Part shown: one piece after another, positions 1 through 17,639 of the stretch | Numbering within the stretch: position 1 is the stretch's first letter | Layout: the number at the start of each line of letters is the position of its first letter | Source of the DNA: Ciona intestinalis | Lineage: Eukaryota; Chordata; Ascidiacea; Phlebobranchia; Cionidae | Assembly: GCF_000224145.3 (NCBI RefSeq) | Contig: NC_020177.2 | Location: forward strand, 3,890,965 to 3,954,964 | Direction of reading: 5' to 3' | DNA length: 64,000 nucleotides | The notes under the pieces: model-generated | The model's input: the letters and a program-made list of their open reading frames with translations, nothing else | Told to the model about the DNA's origin: nothing | The model's database searches: none | Program-made: the position numbers and the translations under genes

Positions 1-140
1 TCCAACTCAGTGGTCACTAATGGGTTGTCTAAATTATCAGCCATACATAAAAAAATCCCAAAAAAATAATCACCCACAAAGTAACATACATGGTAACTCG
101 GTAACTCGTAAGCTGGCACGAAGTAATAAACCCGTGAGAT
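1..140. repeat. Dispersed short repeat, family 1 copy
   Basis: AT-rich non-coding DNA that shares ordered blocks with three other places in the window: about 15922-16075, 48590-48690 and 57415-57600. Shared blocks include a 'gggttgt...tcagccatac' part, an 'aatcacc...aaagt' part and an 'actcgtaagctggca' part. The blocks keep their order, which suggests an interspersed non-autonomous element rather than chance. No coding capacity or terminal repeats could be defined. The left end may lie outside the window. Confidence 0.5.
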
Positions 141-1535
141 AAAAAACTTAAAAAGCGAAGCGTAATAGCCAGAGTCCGTATATAAACACTATAGTATCAT
201 CCACGTAACTAAGCTAATTGAGATGATATTTATAAAGTTCCCACTACCACGTTAAAAATAACATAACTATCCAATAAAGAATAAAGTGACTCACTTATTA
301 AAATAGAACGCAATATCACGACAGCAAGTATAAAACTTTAACCGCGCCTCATACAAATCATTCCTATAATATAAGAATTACAAATGGCAACTAGTTTAGC
401 CACGTTGCGTTCCCATGTGAATACTTTTGATGCAATTGAAAGAGATAACATTACGTCAATTCGACCCGCGTGATCATTGCATACGTATTTACTGTTTATA
501 TGCGTCTTTAATTCGAGCATGACGCTTTCGTGTATAGGAAGTAAAAGCGACAGTGTAAGCAGTTTTAATTGAGCATAAATATATATAGCTAACATTGTAT
601 AGCGTGTTGGTTTATCTTACAAAGTTTAAGTGTTCTCTATTTAGATAACTATAGTCGTTTACATAAACAGTTGTAGTCATTCATCCATTAAAGTCAAATT
701 CTGACCAAGCGTGAGATACATGTAGGCCTTTCGTTGATCTACAATCGACAATTTATAGAGTGGGCAGATACATTATAAACAGTGTGTATGTACTGTGTAG
801 CCTATTAAATAAGTATTTTTGCTTCTATTTAGGTTTTAGAACGCCTCGCATGTAGTGTGTCACTGATTGTAACACATTTACAAAAAGGTGACTATTACCA
901 ATCACTAAATTAAGTGATGAGAATAGTATGTATTTTAACGGAAGGCGTAAAATTTCCAATTAAGGCAACAGCAGTGAGCTTCCCCTTCAATTTTATAACA
1001 GCAAAAGTTGTTGTGTCTCATGAGTCATGACGCACTGTCGCGATTCCTTTACGTCACAGTCGTCTCTATCCGCAATGAACCAAATCGAGCGCGGATTCGA
1101 AAACACGTTCCACTCGATTGGAGATTTATTTACAGATGTTTTGAGCTTAGGACAGTGCTGTACGGGTTTAGTATCTAGTTATTTCCTTTCCAGTTATATG
1201 AGGTGTAGTATTAGCCACTACTATAAAAGTAAAATGAAAGATTTTGATTTTATTGCGATGTTAATTACTGCATTCGTTATATATTTTGATTGTGGATGTT
1301 CAGGATGTATAGAATACTTGCTAAGTTTATAAACTTGTTATTTTTTTCTTACAAAGACAACATATGGATAAGTAGATTTATATATGTATATATATATATT
1401 ATGCAGAGTGTACGCCATTGATGTTATGTTTGTTTAGTTTGACATTACTATTTTTACTGAATATTCATATATGAAATAGGCTACTAAAAAAATATCAGTT
1501 TTGTAATTGTTTGTAAGTAGCTCTTGGGAACAAAA
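141..1535. other. Intergenic DNA upstream of MELK
   Basis: No supported gene. An open frame at 1027-1332 (101 codons) has no recognisable domain and ordinary non-coding composition after its first third, so I do not call it. The more GC-balanced patch near 1020-1130 with a reverse CCAAT (attgg) could be promoter or upstream leader of MELK. A splice-acceptor-like AG at 1519-1520 lies 15 nt before the MELK ATG. Confidence 0.45.
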
Positions 1536-8813
<7,278 letters not shown>

Positions 8814-9317
8814 AAATTGCTACAGATTTATGTGCGTATATTCCTCTGCTTTTACTACATATCAACAACACTTTTGTCCCAGCGTCTAAATTTTATGAAG
8901 TAACCATATTATTGGAAAGAAATCAAACATATTTCTATCTGGAGTACAATTTCGAGGGGTTACACTTTCGACTATGCATTCCAACTAATAACAGTAGTTT
9001 CTATGAACTAATACATTAATGTATATTTCCTTTTTCCGAACTATTATAAGCTCCGAATAGAAAAAAATGGCCGCGCATAAATTCACTGGCCACTGAATTG
9101 AACTTTTCAGCAAGCACAATCATTTCATTCTTATTTCTTAAACTGTTTACCGTATTCCACACTTTTCATCTAAAGTTCTGGTAATTTCAACTTGCGCCTT
9201 ACACAGTTGTCCCGTAGCAAAAATAATGTATTATTTAATGGCGTAGTTCAAAAACTGAGGTGTAATGAGTTTGTGCTTTGTACTTGTTTATAGCTGCTTT
9301 AAAATTAATCTTGTTAA

Positions 9318-9323
9318 AATAAA
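9318..9323 (+). terminator. Poly(A) signal of MELK
   Basis: AATAAA about 505 bp after the MELK stop codon and before the hnRNP promoter. It is the best-placed canonical signal for MELK, leaving a 3' UTR of roughly 0.5 kb. Confidence 0.65.
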
Positions 9324-9599
9324 GAAGAAATTGTTACGTGTGGATTTGAAATTTTAAATGTACTATGCATGGTTGAGTGGAAATTAGGTTCTTATGTGAG
9401 GGCAAGATATTAGAACCGTGTTGACAGAAAATTGCGTGTTTTGTTTCGGTGCGGTATAACAGGTGTTAAATATGTTTTGGACAACAGCTGCGTTTAGAGC
9501 CGTACAGATATAATACCATTTAATCATAGTCTAGAGCTATAATTGTATACCTTTGTCCCTGCAGTGAGATTTAAGCGGAAAGTAAACAGATACTCTATT

Positions 9600-9981
9600 C
9601 AAATTCGCTGCTAAACCCTATTTCCCGCCGAATCAACGGTACCACGCGGTCAAATAGAAAAAATCCTTTTTTCATTAGCTGCAAACAAAGCGTACTCTTT
9701 GTGCGCATGCGCGGAAACGCCGCGACCAATAAGACCGCGCTATTCGATCACGTGGTGAAATGGCGTGGCTCTATCACATGGACGGTTACTAAACTGCTTC
9801 ATTTCGGAAACAGATTCGAAGGTAGTTTTTTGTCTCTTTTTACTGCATTTTGCCACGTGGCGAGTAAAATAAGCTAGTGTTCTACGGTAGTGGTTTGTAT
9901 CCTACGGAACAGTTACCGAAATCACGTCGATAAAGCACGAATCGACGTTTACTACGTACTAATTTTAACGAAGTTTTTACA
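9600..9981 (+). promoter_or_regulatory. hnRNP promoter and 5' UTR with NRF-1-like and E-box sites
   Basis: A GC-richer island in AT-rich surroundings, just upstream of the hnRNP ATG. It contains an NRF-1-like palindrome TGCGCATGCGCG at 9702-9713, a CCAAT box near 9725-9730, and CACGTG E-boxes at 9749-9754 and 9854-9859. No TATA box is seen at a suitable distance, so this looks like a housekeeping-type promoter. Confidence 0.6.
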
Positions 9982-12309
9982 ATGGCGGAAAACGGCAACG
10001 ACGACCCTATGCAGCAAACTATCGAAGCCGAGCCTGAACAGGAACCACAGCAGTCAGGAGAAGCGGAGCAATCCACAGAGGCAGCCACAGATGAAGCGGT
10101 TGCTGCCCAAGAACCAGATGCCGTTAAAGAAGAGCCAAGTACTGAACCCGAAATTAAAGAGGAAGCTACTGCAGAAGCGGCCGCTGAAAACGGGACCGAT
10201 GGCGAATGTGCACAAGCAGCCGAACAAGTGAACGAGGAAAATACTGAAGGTGGTGAAGGCGATGCAGATGATAAAGAAAAGCATGAAGAGGAAGGGTCCT
10301 TGATAAATGCAACAGAAGATAATGAATTGTAAGTTAACCTTGCTTAATTTCTTACTGTTTATTATGTTAAATAATAGTTCTATTAAAACAGTTTTCGGTG
10401 CCATGATGTTCGTAATTTGCGACTGACGCTACAACAGTGGCAGTGCCTGCTGTCAGTGAGCTGTTGTTAGCTTTGTGTTGATAAAAATAATCCTGAGCCC
10501 AACTCTTCATATGTTTTACATTAATTTAAAAGTCCTTTTACTATAAAAGTATTAATTTTAATTTTTCTCACATTACAGGAAAATGTTCGTTGGTGGTTTA
10601 TCATGGGATACTGAAACAGGTATAGATCTTCTTATATTTGATGTTTTTAATCAAAAACCAGCAATGATTATTACTATTCTCTGAATTAATGAAGAAACTT
10701 TTATGTAGCTTCGCTATGAGCTTATCTTTACATGTTTTAAAATCTGTAAAGAATTATCTGGTTTTACAATTTAAGATTTTTATTTGCAGTTGGCTTGAGA
10801 GAGTACTTTTCCAAATTTGGGGTTGTTAAAGACTGCACAATCAAGAAGGACAGCAAGACTGAACGCTCTCGTGGTTTCGGCTTCGTTTTGTTCGATGATG
10901 CAGAAACAGTGAAGAAGGTTGGTGATGCTTGTATTTAAAAAAAACATTTTTAAGTTTGGTTTGTGATGTATAAACATGATTGTTTGATTCTTTTCAAAGG
11001 TACTGGAGTCCGAGAACCATTATCTTGATGGCCGCAAAATTGATCCGAAAAAAGCCCAAGCTCAAAGAAGAGATGGAAAGTTGTTTGTTGGTGGAATCAA
11101 CCCAGACACTGAAAACGATGTGGTCAAAGAATACTTCACTCAGTATGGAGAGGTATGGGAAACTTCCTGTGCCATAAAATTGGTGTCTTAATGGTTCTTG
11201 TTTTATTTCTTTTTTAAAATTTTGTTATTCTATTACAGATTGAAGAATTTGAGCGACCTGTTGACAAGAACACTGGAAAAAACCGTGGCTTCTGTTTCAT
11301 TACCTACAAGAAAGATGGTTGCATTAAGCTTGCCACTGCATCAAAAACCCAGGAATTGGAAGGTTCCAAGGTGTGTGCCACCAAGTGTTTACTGAAATTC
11401 TCTAAGTTTTCTATGAAAATTTGTTTGTTTTAGATTTTAATATAGCTAACAAATTTTGTGTTTGTTTCAGATTGATGTAAAAGAAGCACAACCCCAGGTG
11501 GAAAGATCTGGACGTGGTGGGGGTAGAGGAGGCTTTGGAATGGGTAGAGGTGGGTTCAAACTTTCTTTAATGTTTTATTCCGGCTGTGATTATGAGAAGT
11601 TATCACTGTCTGAATAAAGTGACGATAACAACCGCATCGCTATGTGCCTAATTGTATTAGTTGGCTGGACTGTTTTTGTTAAATTAATTAAGTTTCTAAA
11701 AAAATTCTTATTGCAGGTGGTTGGGGTGGCCATGGGGGTTACGGAGGAGGTAAGATGGTGCATTTCAATGTGGAGTTAGTTCCGTTTCTCACAATATATT
11801 TTGCTCTACAGGTTATGGGTATGGTGGTGGGATGGGTTACGACGGGTATGGGGCTTACGGTGGTTATGGAGGACATTATGGGCCAGGGGGGTATGGTAAT
11901 TATGGCGGATTTCATCAGGGGGGTTACGGCGGAGGTAAGACATCGAAAGTGAGCCGCCACACTTTCTATTATTCTTCTTTTGTTTGTTTACACAAATTAT
12001 TTCAAGCGTTTAAAGAACAATTGGTTATTTGGCTGTGATTATGAAAAAGTTATCCCTGTCTGATGACTATTGAGTCATGACGATAACAACCGCATCGCTA
12101 TGAGCCAAACACTAATAAAATTTAAATAAAAGCTTGAAACAATTTGATTAAAATTACTTTAACTTGTTAAGTTCATAACACCCATTTTATTTCAGGGTTA
12201 TATTAATTTTCATTGATTTTAAACTTTCCTTTATTGTTCAGGGTCGGGGGGGTTCGGGAAGGCACAGAGAAGGGGAATGGGACACCAGAACTCCTTCAAA
12301 CCATACTAG
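9982..12309 (+). CDS. hnRNP D/AB-type RNA-binding protein (AUF1/Squid family)
   Basis: Nuclear/cytoplasmic RNA-binding protein of the family that controls splicing, mRNA stability and localisation. Exons: 9982-10328, 10579-10619, 10790-10917, 11000-11152, 11239-11370, 11471-11549, 11717-11749, 11812-11934, 12242-12309; phases close to 367 residues. Residues 1-115 form an acidic Glu/Ala-rich tail. RRM1 follows (about 116-195; RNP2 MFVGGL, RNP1 RGFGFVLF), then RRM2 (about 200-280; RNP2 LFVGGI, RNP1 RGFCFITY), then a Gly/Tyr/Arg-rich C-terminus starting at [12 protein letters not shown] and ending [13 protein letters not shown]. That ending strongly resembles vertebrate HNRNPD. The tandem RRMs and ending fit the HNRNPD/HNRNPAB/HNRNPDL group; which vertebrate paralogue it matches best cannot be decided here. 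An alternative donor gives a different C-terminus (separate entry). Confidence 0.93.
11580..11646. repeat. Hairpin-forming intronic element, copy 1
   Basis: About 67 nt in hnRNP intron 6, starting ggctgtgattatga and ending aaccgcatcgctatgtgcc. An inner inverted repeat (gttatcact / agtgacgataac) can form a stem. A close relative lies at 12031-12105 in intron 8. Could be a structured RNA or a short mobile-element relic; its role is unknown. Confidence 0.55.
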
Positions 12310-12367
12310 CTGGTATGGTAGCCGTGGTCATTTCCACGGAGCCTACCAGGGATTTCATAACTACTAG
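11812..12367 (+). other. Alternative hnRNP C-terminus in a second reading frame
   Basis: Exon 8 has a second good donor at 11949 (TCGAAA/gtgagc), 14 nt after the first (11935, GGAG/gtaaga). Using it ends exon 8 in phase 0 instead of phase 1, so the next exon at 12242 is read in another frame that stays open for 41 codons to a stop at 12365-12367. The predicted end adds GKTSK, then [13 protein letters not shown], and finishes SRGHFHGAYQGFHNY, still Gly/Tyr/His-rich like the rest of the tail. Isoform length would be 391 residues. What is seen: two donors and the open frame. What is inferred: that both are used. Confidence 0.5.
12031..12105. repeat. Hairpin-forming intronic element, copy 2
   Basis: Second copy of the element at 11580-11646, in the intron between the two alternative donors and the dual-frame last exon of the hnRNP gene. 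The outer ends match copy 1 closely (ggctgtgattatga, ataacaaccgcatcgctatg), whereas the loop differs (tgactattgagtca, itself palindromic). The changes are therefore concentrated in the loop. Confidence 0.55.
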
Positions 12368-13960
12368 TGCTATATGGTGAGTAGTTTGAACTTTACTTTA
12401 CAAGAACATCAGTTACTGATGATCTCCACGTTGATTCTTGGTTGGTTTTATTATTTATGGTTTACTGAATTTTAATTAAGAACAAATCTATTCTTCACTT
12501 GTCTAAATGTTGACACTGGTTATATAAGATACAGTTCGTAAACATTGTCCCGGTTTTGTTTACAGTAAACACAATGTATTGAAACGCAAACCAGTACATT
12601 TTTAATGCATGGTTCATTACACCTGTGTGAGAGTGGTGTGTAACTTAAGTTGGTGGTGGTTTGCTGCTAATTGCACATCTGAAGGATATTCTCTCTTTTT
12701 CCCAACAGCATGAAAGTAGCTCGGCAGGGGGGAAGCCAAGAGCTGCCTTGATGCTACACAAACATGCACCAACATACGTCACACACACATAAACACACAA
12801 CACTAGCTGAATTCTACTTAAAACTGTTAATAATTGCTAACGCTAAAAGCTAAATCACAACCAAGGTGGCCACGTTCAGTATAAGTCAATATTATTCAAG
12901 CAAATATTGAGACATAAGCTAGTCTTTGTGATTTCTCAGTAAAGTAAAGTCTGCTGATAGCTTCTAGTTTAGTAATTTGTAAAATAAGAGTGCACAGCAC
13001 AGTGGCCACCTTAACCCAAACCAAAAACCCCCAATACCAAGTTTCTGGTCAATTTTCCTTCGGAAGATGCAACGTTGGAGCTTGAGATCAAGGTATTTCA
13101 CCTCGGATGGAACACAATTTGGGTAATCAAGTTTACCAGAACTTGGTTGTAAAACCAGCCCTTCCCAAACACATAATCATCTCTGCTCGCTCAGATAAAA
13201 AGCTTGTGTGAAGTAAACTTATCTTCCTGACGAGCTTTTAGTACTTGGTCCCTTTTTAAAATGAACATTTATCTCAAAACGCTTTTATAGTGAGCTATGT
13301 GACTCTGAAAGCTTTCTGTCTAAGTTTTTTTTAACAATGGAGGTTCCTAAGGTGGTTGTGGTTGTGGTTGTTTCTCATGGTCTTGTTTATTCAATAATAT
13401 CTTCACAAAAGTCAGTTAGTTGGTAAATTGTTGTCAGGTTAGTTGTTGCTTGTTCAGTAGTATTGGATTTACAGGTTCTGGTAGTTCTTGTTTAACTTGA
13501 TTTTGTTTAGTAATCTTTGTTCGGTAAAGTTCTTAACTGGAGCCTCCCAAATTTAGAAAAAATAATTCAAATTTTAACTTTGGCAGTTTGCTTTCAGCAT
13601 AAGTACTTCTAATTAAGTTGGCGCTTTGACTAAAATGATTTTATTTTTCAGCCAAAACCTCGTCTTCTGTGCGACGTCGGACATTCCAACTACCTTTCCG
13701 CTATGAAGTTAAATAAGAGGAAACCTTTTGTACAGTGCGGTTGACTTAAAAAGCACGACAGCATTTCTTTTATTATATCCTAAATATCGAAGGCTGAAAA
13801 TCGTGTTCATTTGCCTGCCACTTGTTTATTTTCGCATTTTGTCCGTTCTTACATTATTGAAAAGCTATTTTGTTTTTTCATTTTGTTGTTGTTATCTCAA
13901 AATTGAGGTGAAGGTGCAAATAAATTGTGCTTTGCCCCAAACTTGTAGCTGTTAATTATG
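12310..13960 (+). other. hnRNP 3' UTR with introns
   Basis: After the stop codons the exon runs to 12376 (tatatg/gtgagt donor). Acceptor-like sites occur at 12708 (cccaacag) and 13651 (tttttcag), so the 3' UTR is probably spliced; vertebrate HNRNPD is also known for alternative splicing in its 3' UTR. AATAAA at 13919-13924 is the likely poly(A) signal. The short open frame at 13728-13955 is not supported as coding. Confidence 0.6.
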
Positions 13961-14169
13961 TTTGTTTTTAATTATATTTGTTAAAGTAGTTAGTTAGACC
14001 AATATAAAAGTAATTTTTAGTTGTAGCCGTTCTGTTAATTTTTAGTTCTTTTTGTTGAAGTAGTTAACCAGAATGCAGTTCGGTAGTTACATTGGACCAC
14101 CGAAGGCCGAACAGTTTGATACTGCTCAGTGATGGTACGCTTTGTTTTGCCAGCGAGTCTGTAAACCCA

Positions 14170-15098
14170 TCACTCCGGCCGATCCTGTGACTGGTTTCGT
14201 TCAACAACTGCTCCTAGGATGGTTGCAAACATGGCCTGTACTCCTTCCCCGGTCTTTGCTGAAGTATCAAAATGCTTCATTTTACGTTCGTTGGCCCATT
14301 TCTTAGCTTCGTATAACGGGACACAGTTTTTCTAGGATATGGAGATTTGAACTGTTACTGGGTTTAATTTTAGGGAGCTATTCCTACTCGCTACCCACAT
14401 TCGTTCGAATGTCTGACTTGTTCCCAGCTAACACGATCGCTGCATTTGGTCGACGTTTGCCTAATTCGTGGATCCATTTCTCTATAATATTGCAGTTAAC
14501 ATTCAACGCACATTAGTAAACATTCTGTGCTTACCAAGATTTAAAAACGATTGTCGAGAGGTGACGTCATAAACCAAAAAGCAAGCGTCTATATCATCGA
14601 GCAATTCTTTTCTCACTTCGAAGTAATGATCGTCGCCCGAAAGATCCCACATATGAACCTACGTTTAAATCTTTTACTTGTATTTACTTTTACTACAGTT
14701 AACACGTACCCTGAGCGGCACGCCTTTAACTTCTTGCACTTTAAATCCGTAGTCCACGCCAACAGTTGCATGGTACGTCGGTGAGAAACGGCTCTCACAA
14801 AAATTCTTTATTAAGCAAGTTTTTCCTGTGCCCGAGTCTCCAATCGCAACAACTAGAACAAGAGCAGTTCAGAATCAGTAATGTGAGAAGTTTTTACATT
14901 GGATAAAGAAAAGCATCGCCGCGTCGTCGTCAACGCTTTTGTGTTTACGTTAATGAAGTTTGTACATTCATGGTTTAACTCAAGAATACCTTTGGTCCAT
15001 ACTAGATTGTCGATTGTTTTCTTCACTTCAATGTTTACTTTACGCTCGATTTCTTCCACATTCCAGTTGAGCAATTCTTTTAAATCGATCGTATCCAT
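14170..15098 (-). CDS. RJL/DNAJC27-type small GTPase without a J domain
   Basis: Ras-superfamily GTPase. Minus-strand exons: 14990-15098, 14710-14852, 14535-14658, 14399-14481, 14170-14331; phases close to 206 residues. Motifs: P-loop GDSGTGKTC, switch I region with TYHATVGVDYG, G3 WDLSGDD, G4 AGNKSD, G5 TSAKTG. The segments HYFEVRKEL, LVYDVTSRQSF and FDTSAKTGEGVQAMF resemble DNAJC27 (RBJ) and the RJL family more than ordinary Rabs, and there is no C-terminal cysteine for prenylation, as in RJLs. The usual DxAGQ is DLSGDD, so the catalytic Gln is missing. About 36 residues rich in charged and aliphatic positions precede the G domain. The protein stops after the G domain (SQDRPE), so no DnaJ domain is encoded. 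The first in-frame ATG of the open frame is used; an upstream codon is GTG. Confidence 0.75.
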
Positions 15099-15429
15099 AG
15101 CAGCGCATCTGCCACATGAATCCACCGGGCATCGACCTCAGCTTTAACCCGAGCACAGAGATCCCATATAATATTTACTACCATAGAAATATTAAAGTTC
15201 AGCAAAAAAGTGATGCAGCATTCGCGATAATGTAAAAGACGATTAGATGTGTTAAAGTATTTGACCCGTTTGGACTGTCCAGTTCTGCTCCTGCAGTTAC
15301 TAATATGTTCTATTATCCAGACGCAAGTTATTATTAGTGTTTTTTTTTCGAAAGGTGTTTGAAATGACCGACTAAATTACATTCATATAAATAAATTAGG
15401 TCTACTGGATAATACTGTTTCAATCGAAG
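15099..15429. promoter_or_regulatory. Putative bidirectional promoter, GTPase / NDUFV2
   Basis: About 330 bp separate the divergent start codons of the small GTPase (-) and NDUFV2 (+). No gene fits between them, so both promoters must overlap or abut here unless leaders are spliced from further away. No clear TATA box on either side. Assignment is by position only. Confidence 0.5.
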
Positions 15430-17476
15430 ATGTTGTCGTCCTTAAGACAAGCTTTATCATCTGTGGTGAGTTAATTTTACTTTGAATATCATCAGCTAGA
15501 CTATTGTCTTAACTTTTTTCTATAACTTACCATACTAAAATTATTATTTCATGAACTATACATTGTTTCACATATTTTTTTGTGTAGGTTAAATAATGTT
15601 TTAAATTATGACTGTCTCAAAAATTTAACATCAATAACTTTTGTAAACTATATTACATAAGAGCTTTTTTTGCACCCTGTTTCTTATAATGATGTATAAA
15701 ATTGAATATATTTTACTTTTTAACTTTTTCCCATTACCCAGGCAAGACAAAATTCACGTTTGTTACACCGATCTACTGCAGCGAACAGTGGTGCAATTTT
15801 TAACCATGTTGATACTCCTGAAAACAACGCTAACACTCCATTTGATTTTACCAAGAAAAATTATGAAGTATGAGATGGCTATGTGTCTGGACTTTGAAAT
15901 ACACCTTATGGCCATTTGTCCAACCCAGTGGTTTCTTACGGGTTGTTTAAAATGTCAGCCATACCTTAAAGAACCAAAAAGGAATCACATAACAAAGTAG
16001 CATCCAAAGTCTAAACCATAAGTAATAACTAATAAGCACAGGGTGTATGATTCAAAACACCTATGGTATAACAAGTGTTCTTTACCCCAGCAATAAGTTA
16101 CCTTCATCCATTTAAGGTATATTGTGTTTATGTATTGCAAACCTTCTAATAAAATAATATTGAAACAGAGAATAGAGGCAATAAAGGCAAACTACCCCGA
16201 AGGCCACAAAGTAGCAGCTGTCATGCCCATCTTGGATCTAGCCCAACGTCAACATGGTTGGCTCCCAATATCTGCGATGAACAAAGTAGCAGAGTTGTTA
16301 GATGTCCCACCTATGCGTGTTTATGAAGTTGCTACATTCTACACCATGTACAACAGGTAAGGTGTATTCATTGTGAATACTGCTGGGGTAAGTTGTAGTC
16401 ATACAATATTTATGGTGTTTACTATAGCATGACCGCCAACAAACATGGGCATGAAAGTGTTATTGGAAACCACATTTATAACAATATTTCTTGAAACTGG
16501 TTTATTTGTATTGAAGTTACAAATCCTGTGCATCAATTTACTAATAAAATGCAGAAAAAATTATGAATTTGTAAATACCTTACCAATTCACCATCAAAAT
16601 GTGTTTATTCAGGAACCCAATTGGTAAATACCATCTTCAACTATGCACAACTACTCCATGTATGCTGTGTGGCTCTGATGGAATCCTTGAAGTAATTCAA
16701 AAGAAATTGGGAATAAAAGTTGGAGAGACCACCAAAGATGGCTTGTTTACACTCATGGAGGCGGAATGCTTGGGTGCTTGCGTCAATGCTCCGATGATAC
16801 AAATAAATGACATGTATTATGTAAGAAAAAATATTGAAATTTACTTACTACTGTAGTTGTAGTACATTAAAGGGGAAAATTTACTGTTAATACAACTTAT
16901 ATAAGATAGAAATGTAAACTTGACTATTTTTTATGCAAATGTTTTTTTAGGAAGATTTAAAACCATCTGACATGGAGGAAATATTGGATGACCTTACCAA
17001 TGGAAGAGAACCAAAACCTGGTCCAAGGTATGTTTTGTAAAGTATTTATTTAATTTAAGGTAATCTTTATGTTGATTGTGTTTATTTTGCCACCAATCAC
17101 CATACAGTGGTTGTTTAAAATAGGCTTGCAGGAGACATCATCATATATATATCGAATCATCATATAATTGTGAATAAGGGTAAGGGCCCAATCATAACCT
17201 ATATCATAACTTTATAAGTTTAAGTAGGACATTCGTGTGAAGCCGAAGTAGAAATTCACCTCTTTTTTCCAGAGATGCCATTTTTAGCACGAGAAGTGTT
17301 TGTAGAATCTATTTATAAATTCATATTTTCATTTCTGCTTTGTTAAATACAATAATGTAATCAAATGTTTTTTTATTCCCAGAAGTGAAAGGTTTGCCTG
17401 CGAACCACTAGGAGGTCTCACATCCCTCACAGAACCTCCTACTGGTCCTGGGTTCGGAATTCGCACTGATCTGTGA
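15430..17476 (+). CDS. NDUFV2: NADH:ubiquinone oxidoreductase 24 kDa subunit (NDUFV2)
   Basis: Core subunit of the NADH-binding module of mitochondrial complex I, carrying the N1a [2Fe-2S] cluster. Exons: 15430-15465, 15742-15867, 16169-16356, 16613-16820, 16951-17027, 17383-17476; phases close to 242 residues (human about 249). Residues 1-30 are basic/Ser-rich without acidic residues, as expected for a mitochondrial targeting signal ([11 protein letters not shown]). The conserved core [56 protein letters not shown] and [12 protein letters not shown] is all present. Cluster ligands are Cys128, Cys133, Cys169 and Cys173; an additional Cys136 lies nearby. Shares its upstream region with the divergent GTPase gene. 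A canonical AATAAA lies at 17579-17584. Confidence 0.97.
15922..16075. repeat. Dispersed short repeat, family 1 copy
   Basis: In NDUFV2 intron 2. It repeats the block order seen at 1-140 (gggttgttta, tcagccatacctta, aatcacataacaaagta) and ends with a 'cagggtgtatga...aaaacacc' part that resembles the units of the CHD intron minisatellites. Confidence 0.5.
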
Positions 17477-17578
17477 TGTCATAACATACATTGTGATGTC
17501 ATAGTTTAAGGAACTTATCCTGTGTGTTTTGACTCTTTCTACAATTCCCCCTTTCTTTGTGCTCCAAAATTTTGGCGA

Positions 17579-17584
17579 AATAAA
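17579..17584 (+). terminator. Poly(A) signal of NDUFV2
   Basis: AATAAA 103 bp downstream of the NDUFV2 stop codon, in a short AT-rich 3' UTR. Confidence 0.75.
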
Positions 17585-17639
17585 TTTATTTATGATGAAA
17601 ATGTTGCACATAACTCATTATGTTTTCTTATATTTTGTC

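Noticed and set aside
1027..1332. 101-codon open frame upstream of MELK
   Set aside because: No domain, no supporting splice sites, and typical AT-rich non-coding composition in its second half.
11580..12105. C/D-box snoRNA interpretation of the twin intronic hairpins
   Set aside because: C-like (gtgatta) and CTGA motifs exist but not in the required C-D order with a terminal stem and final D box.
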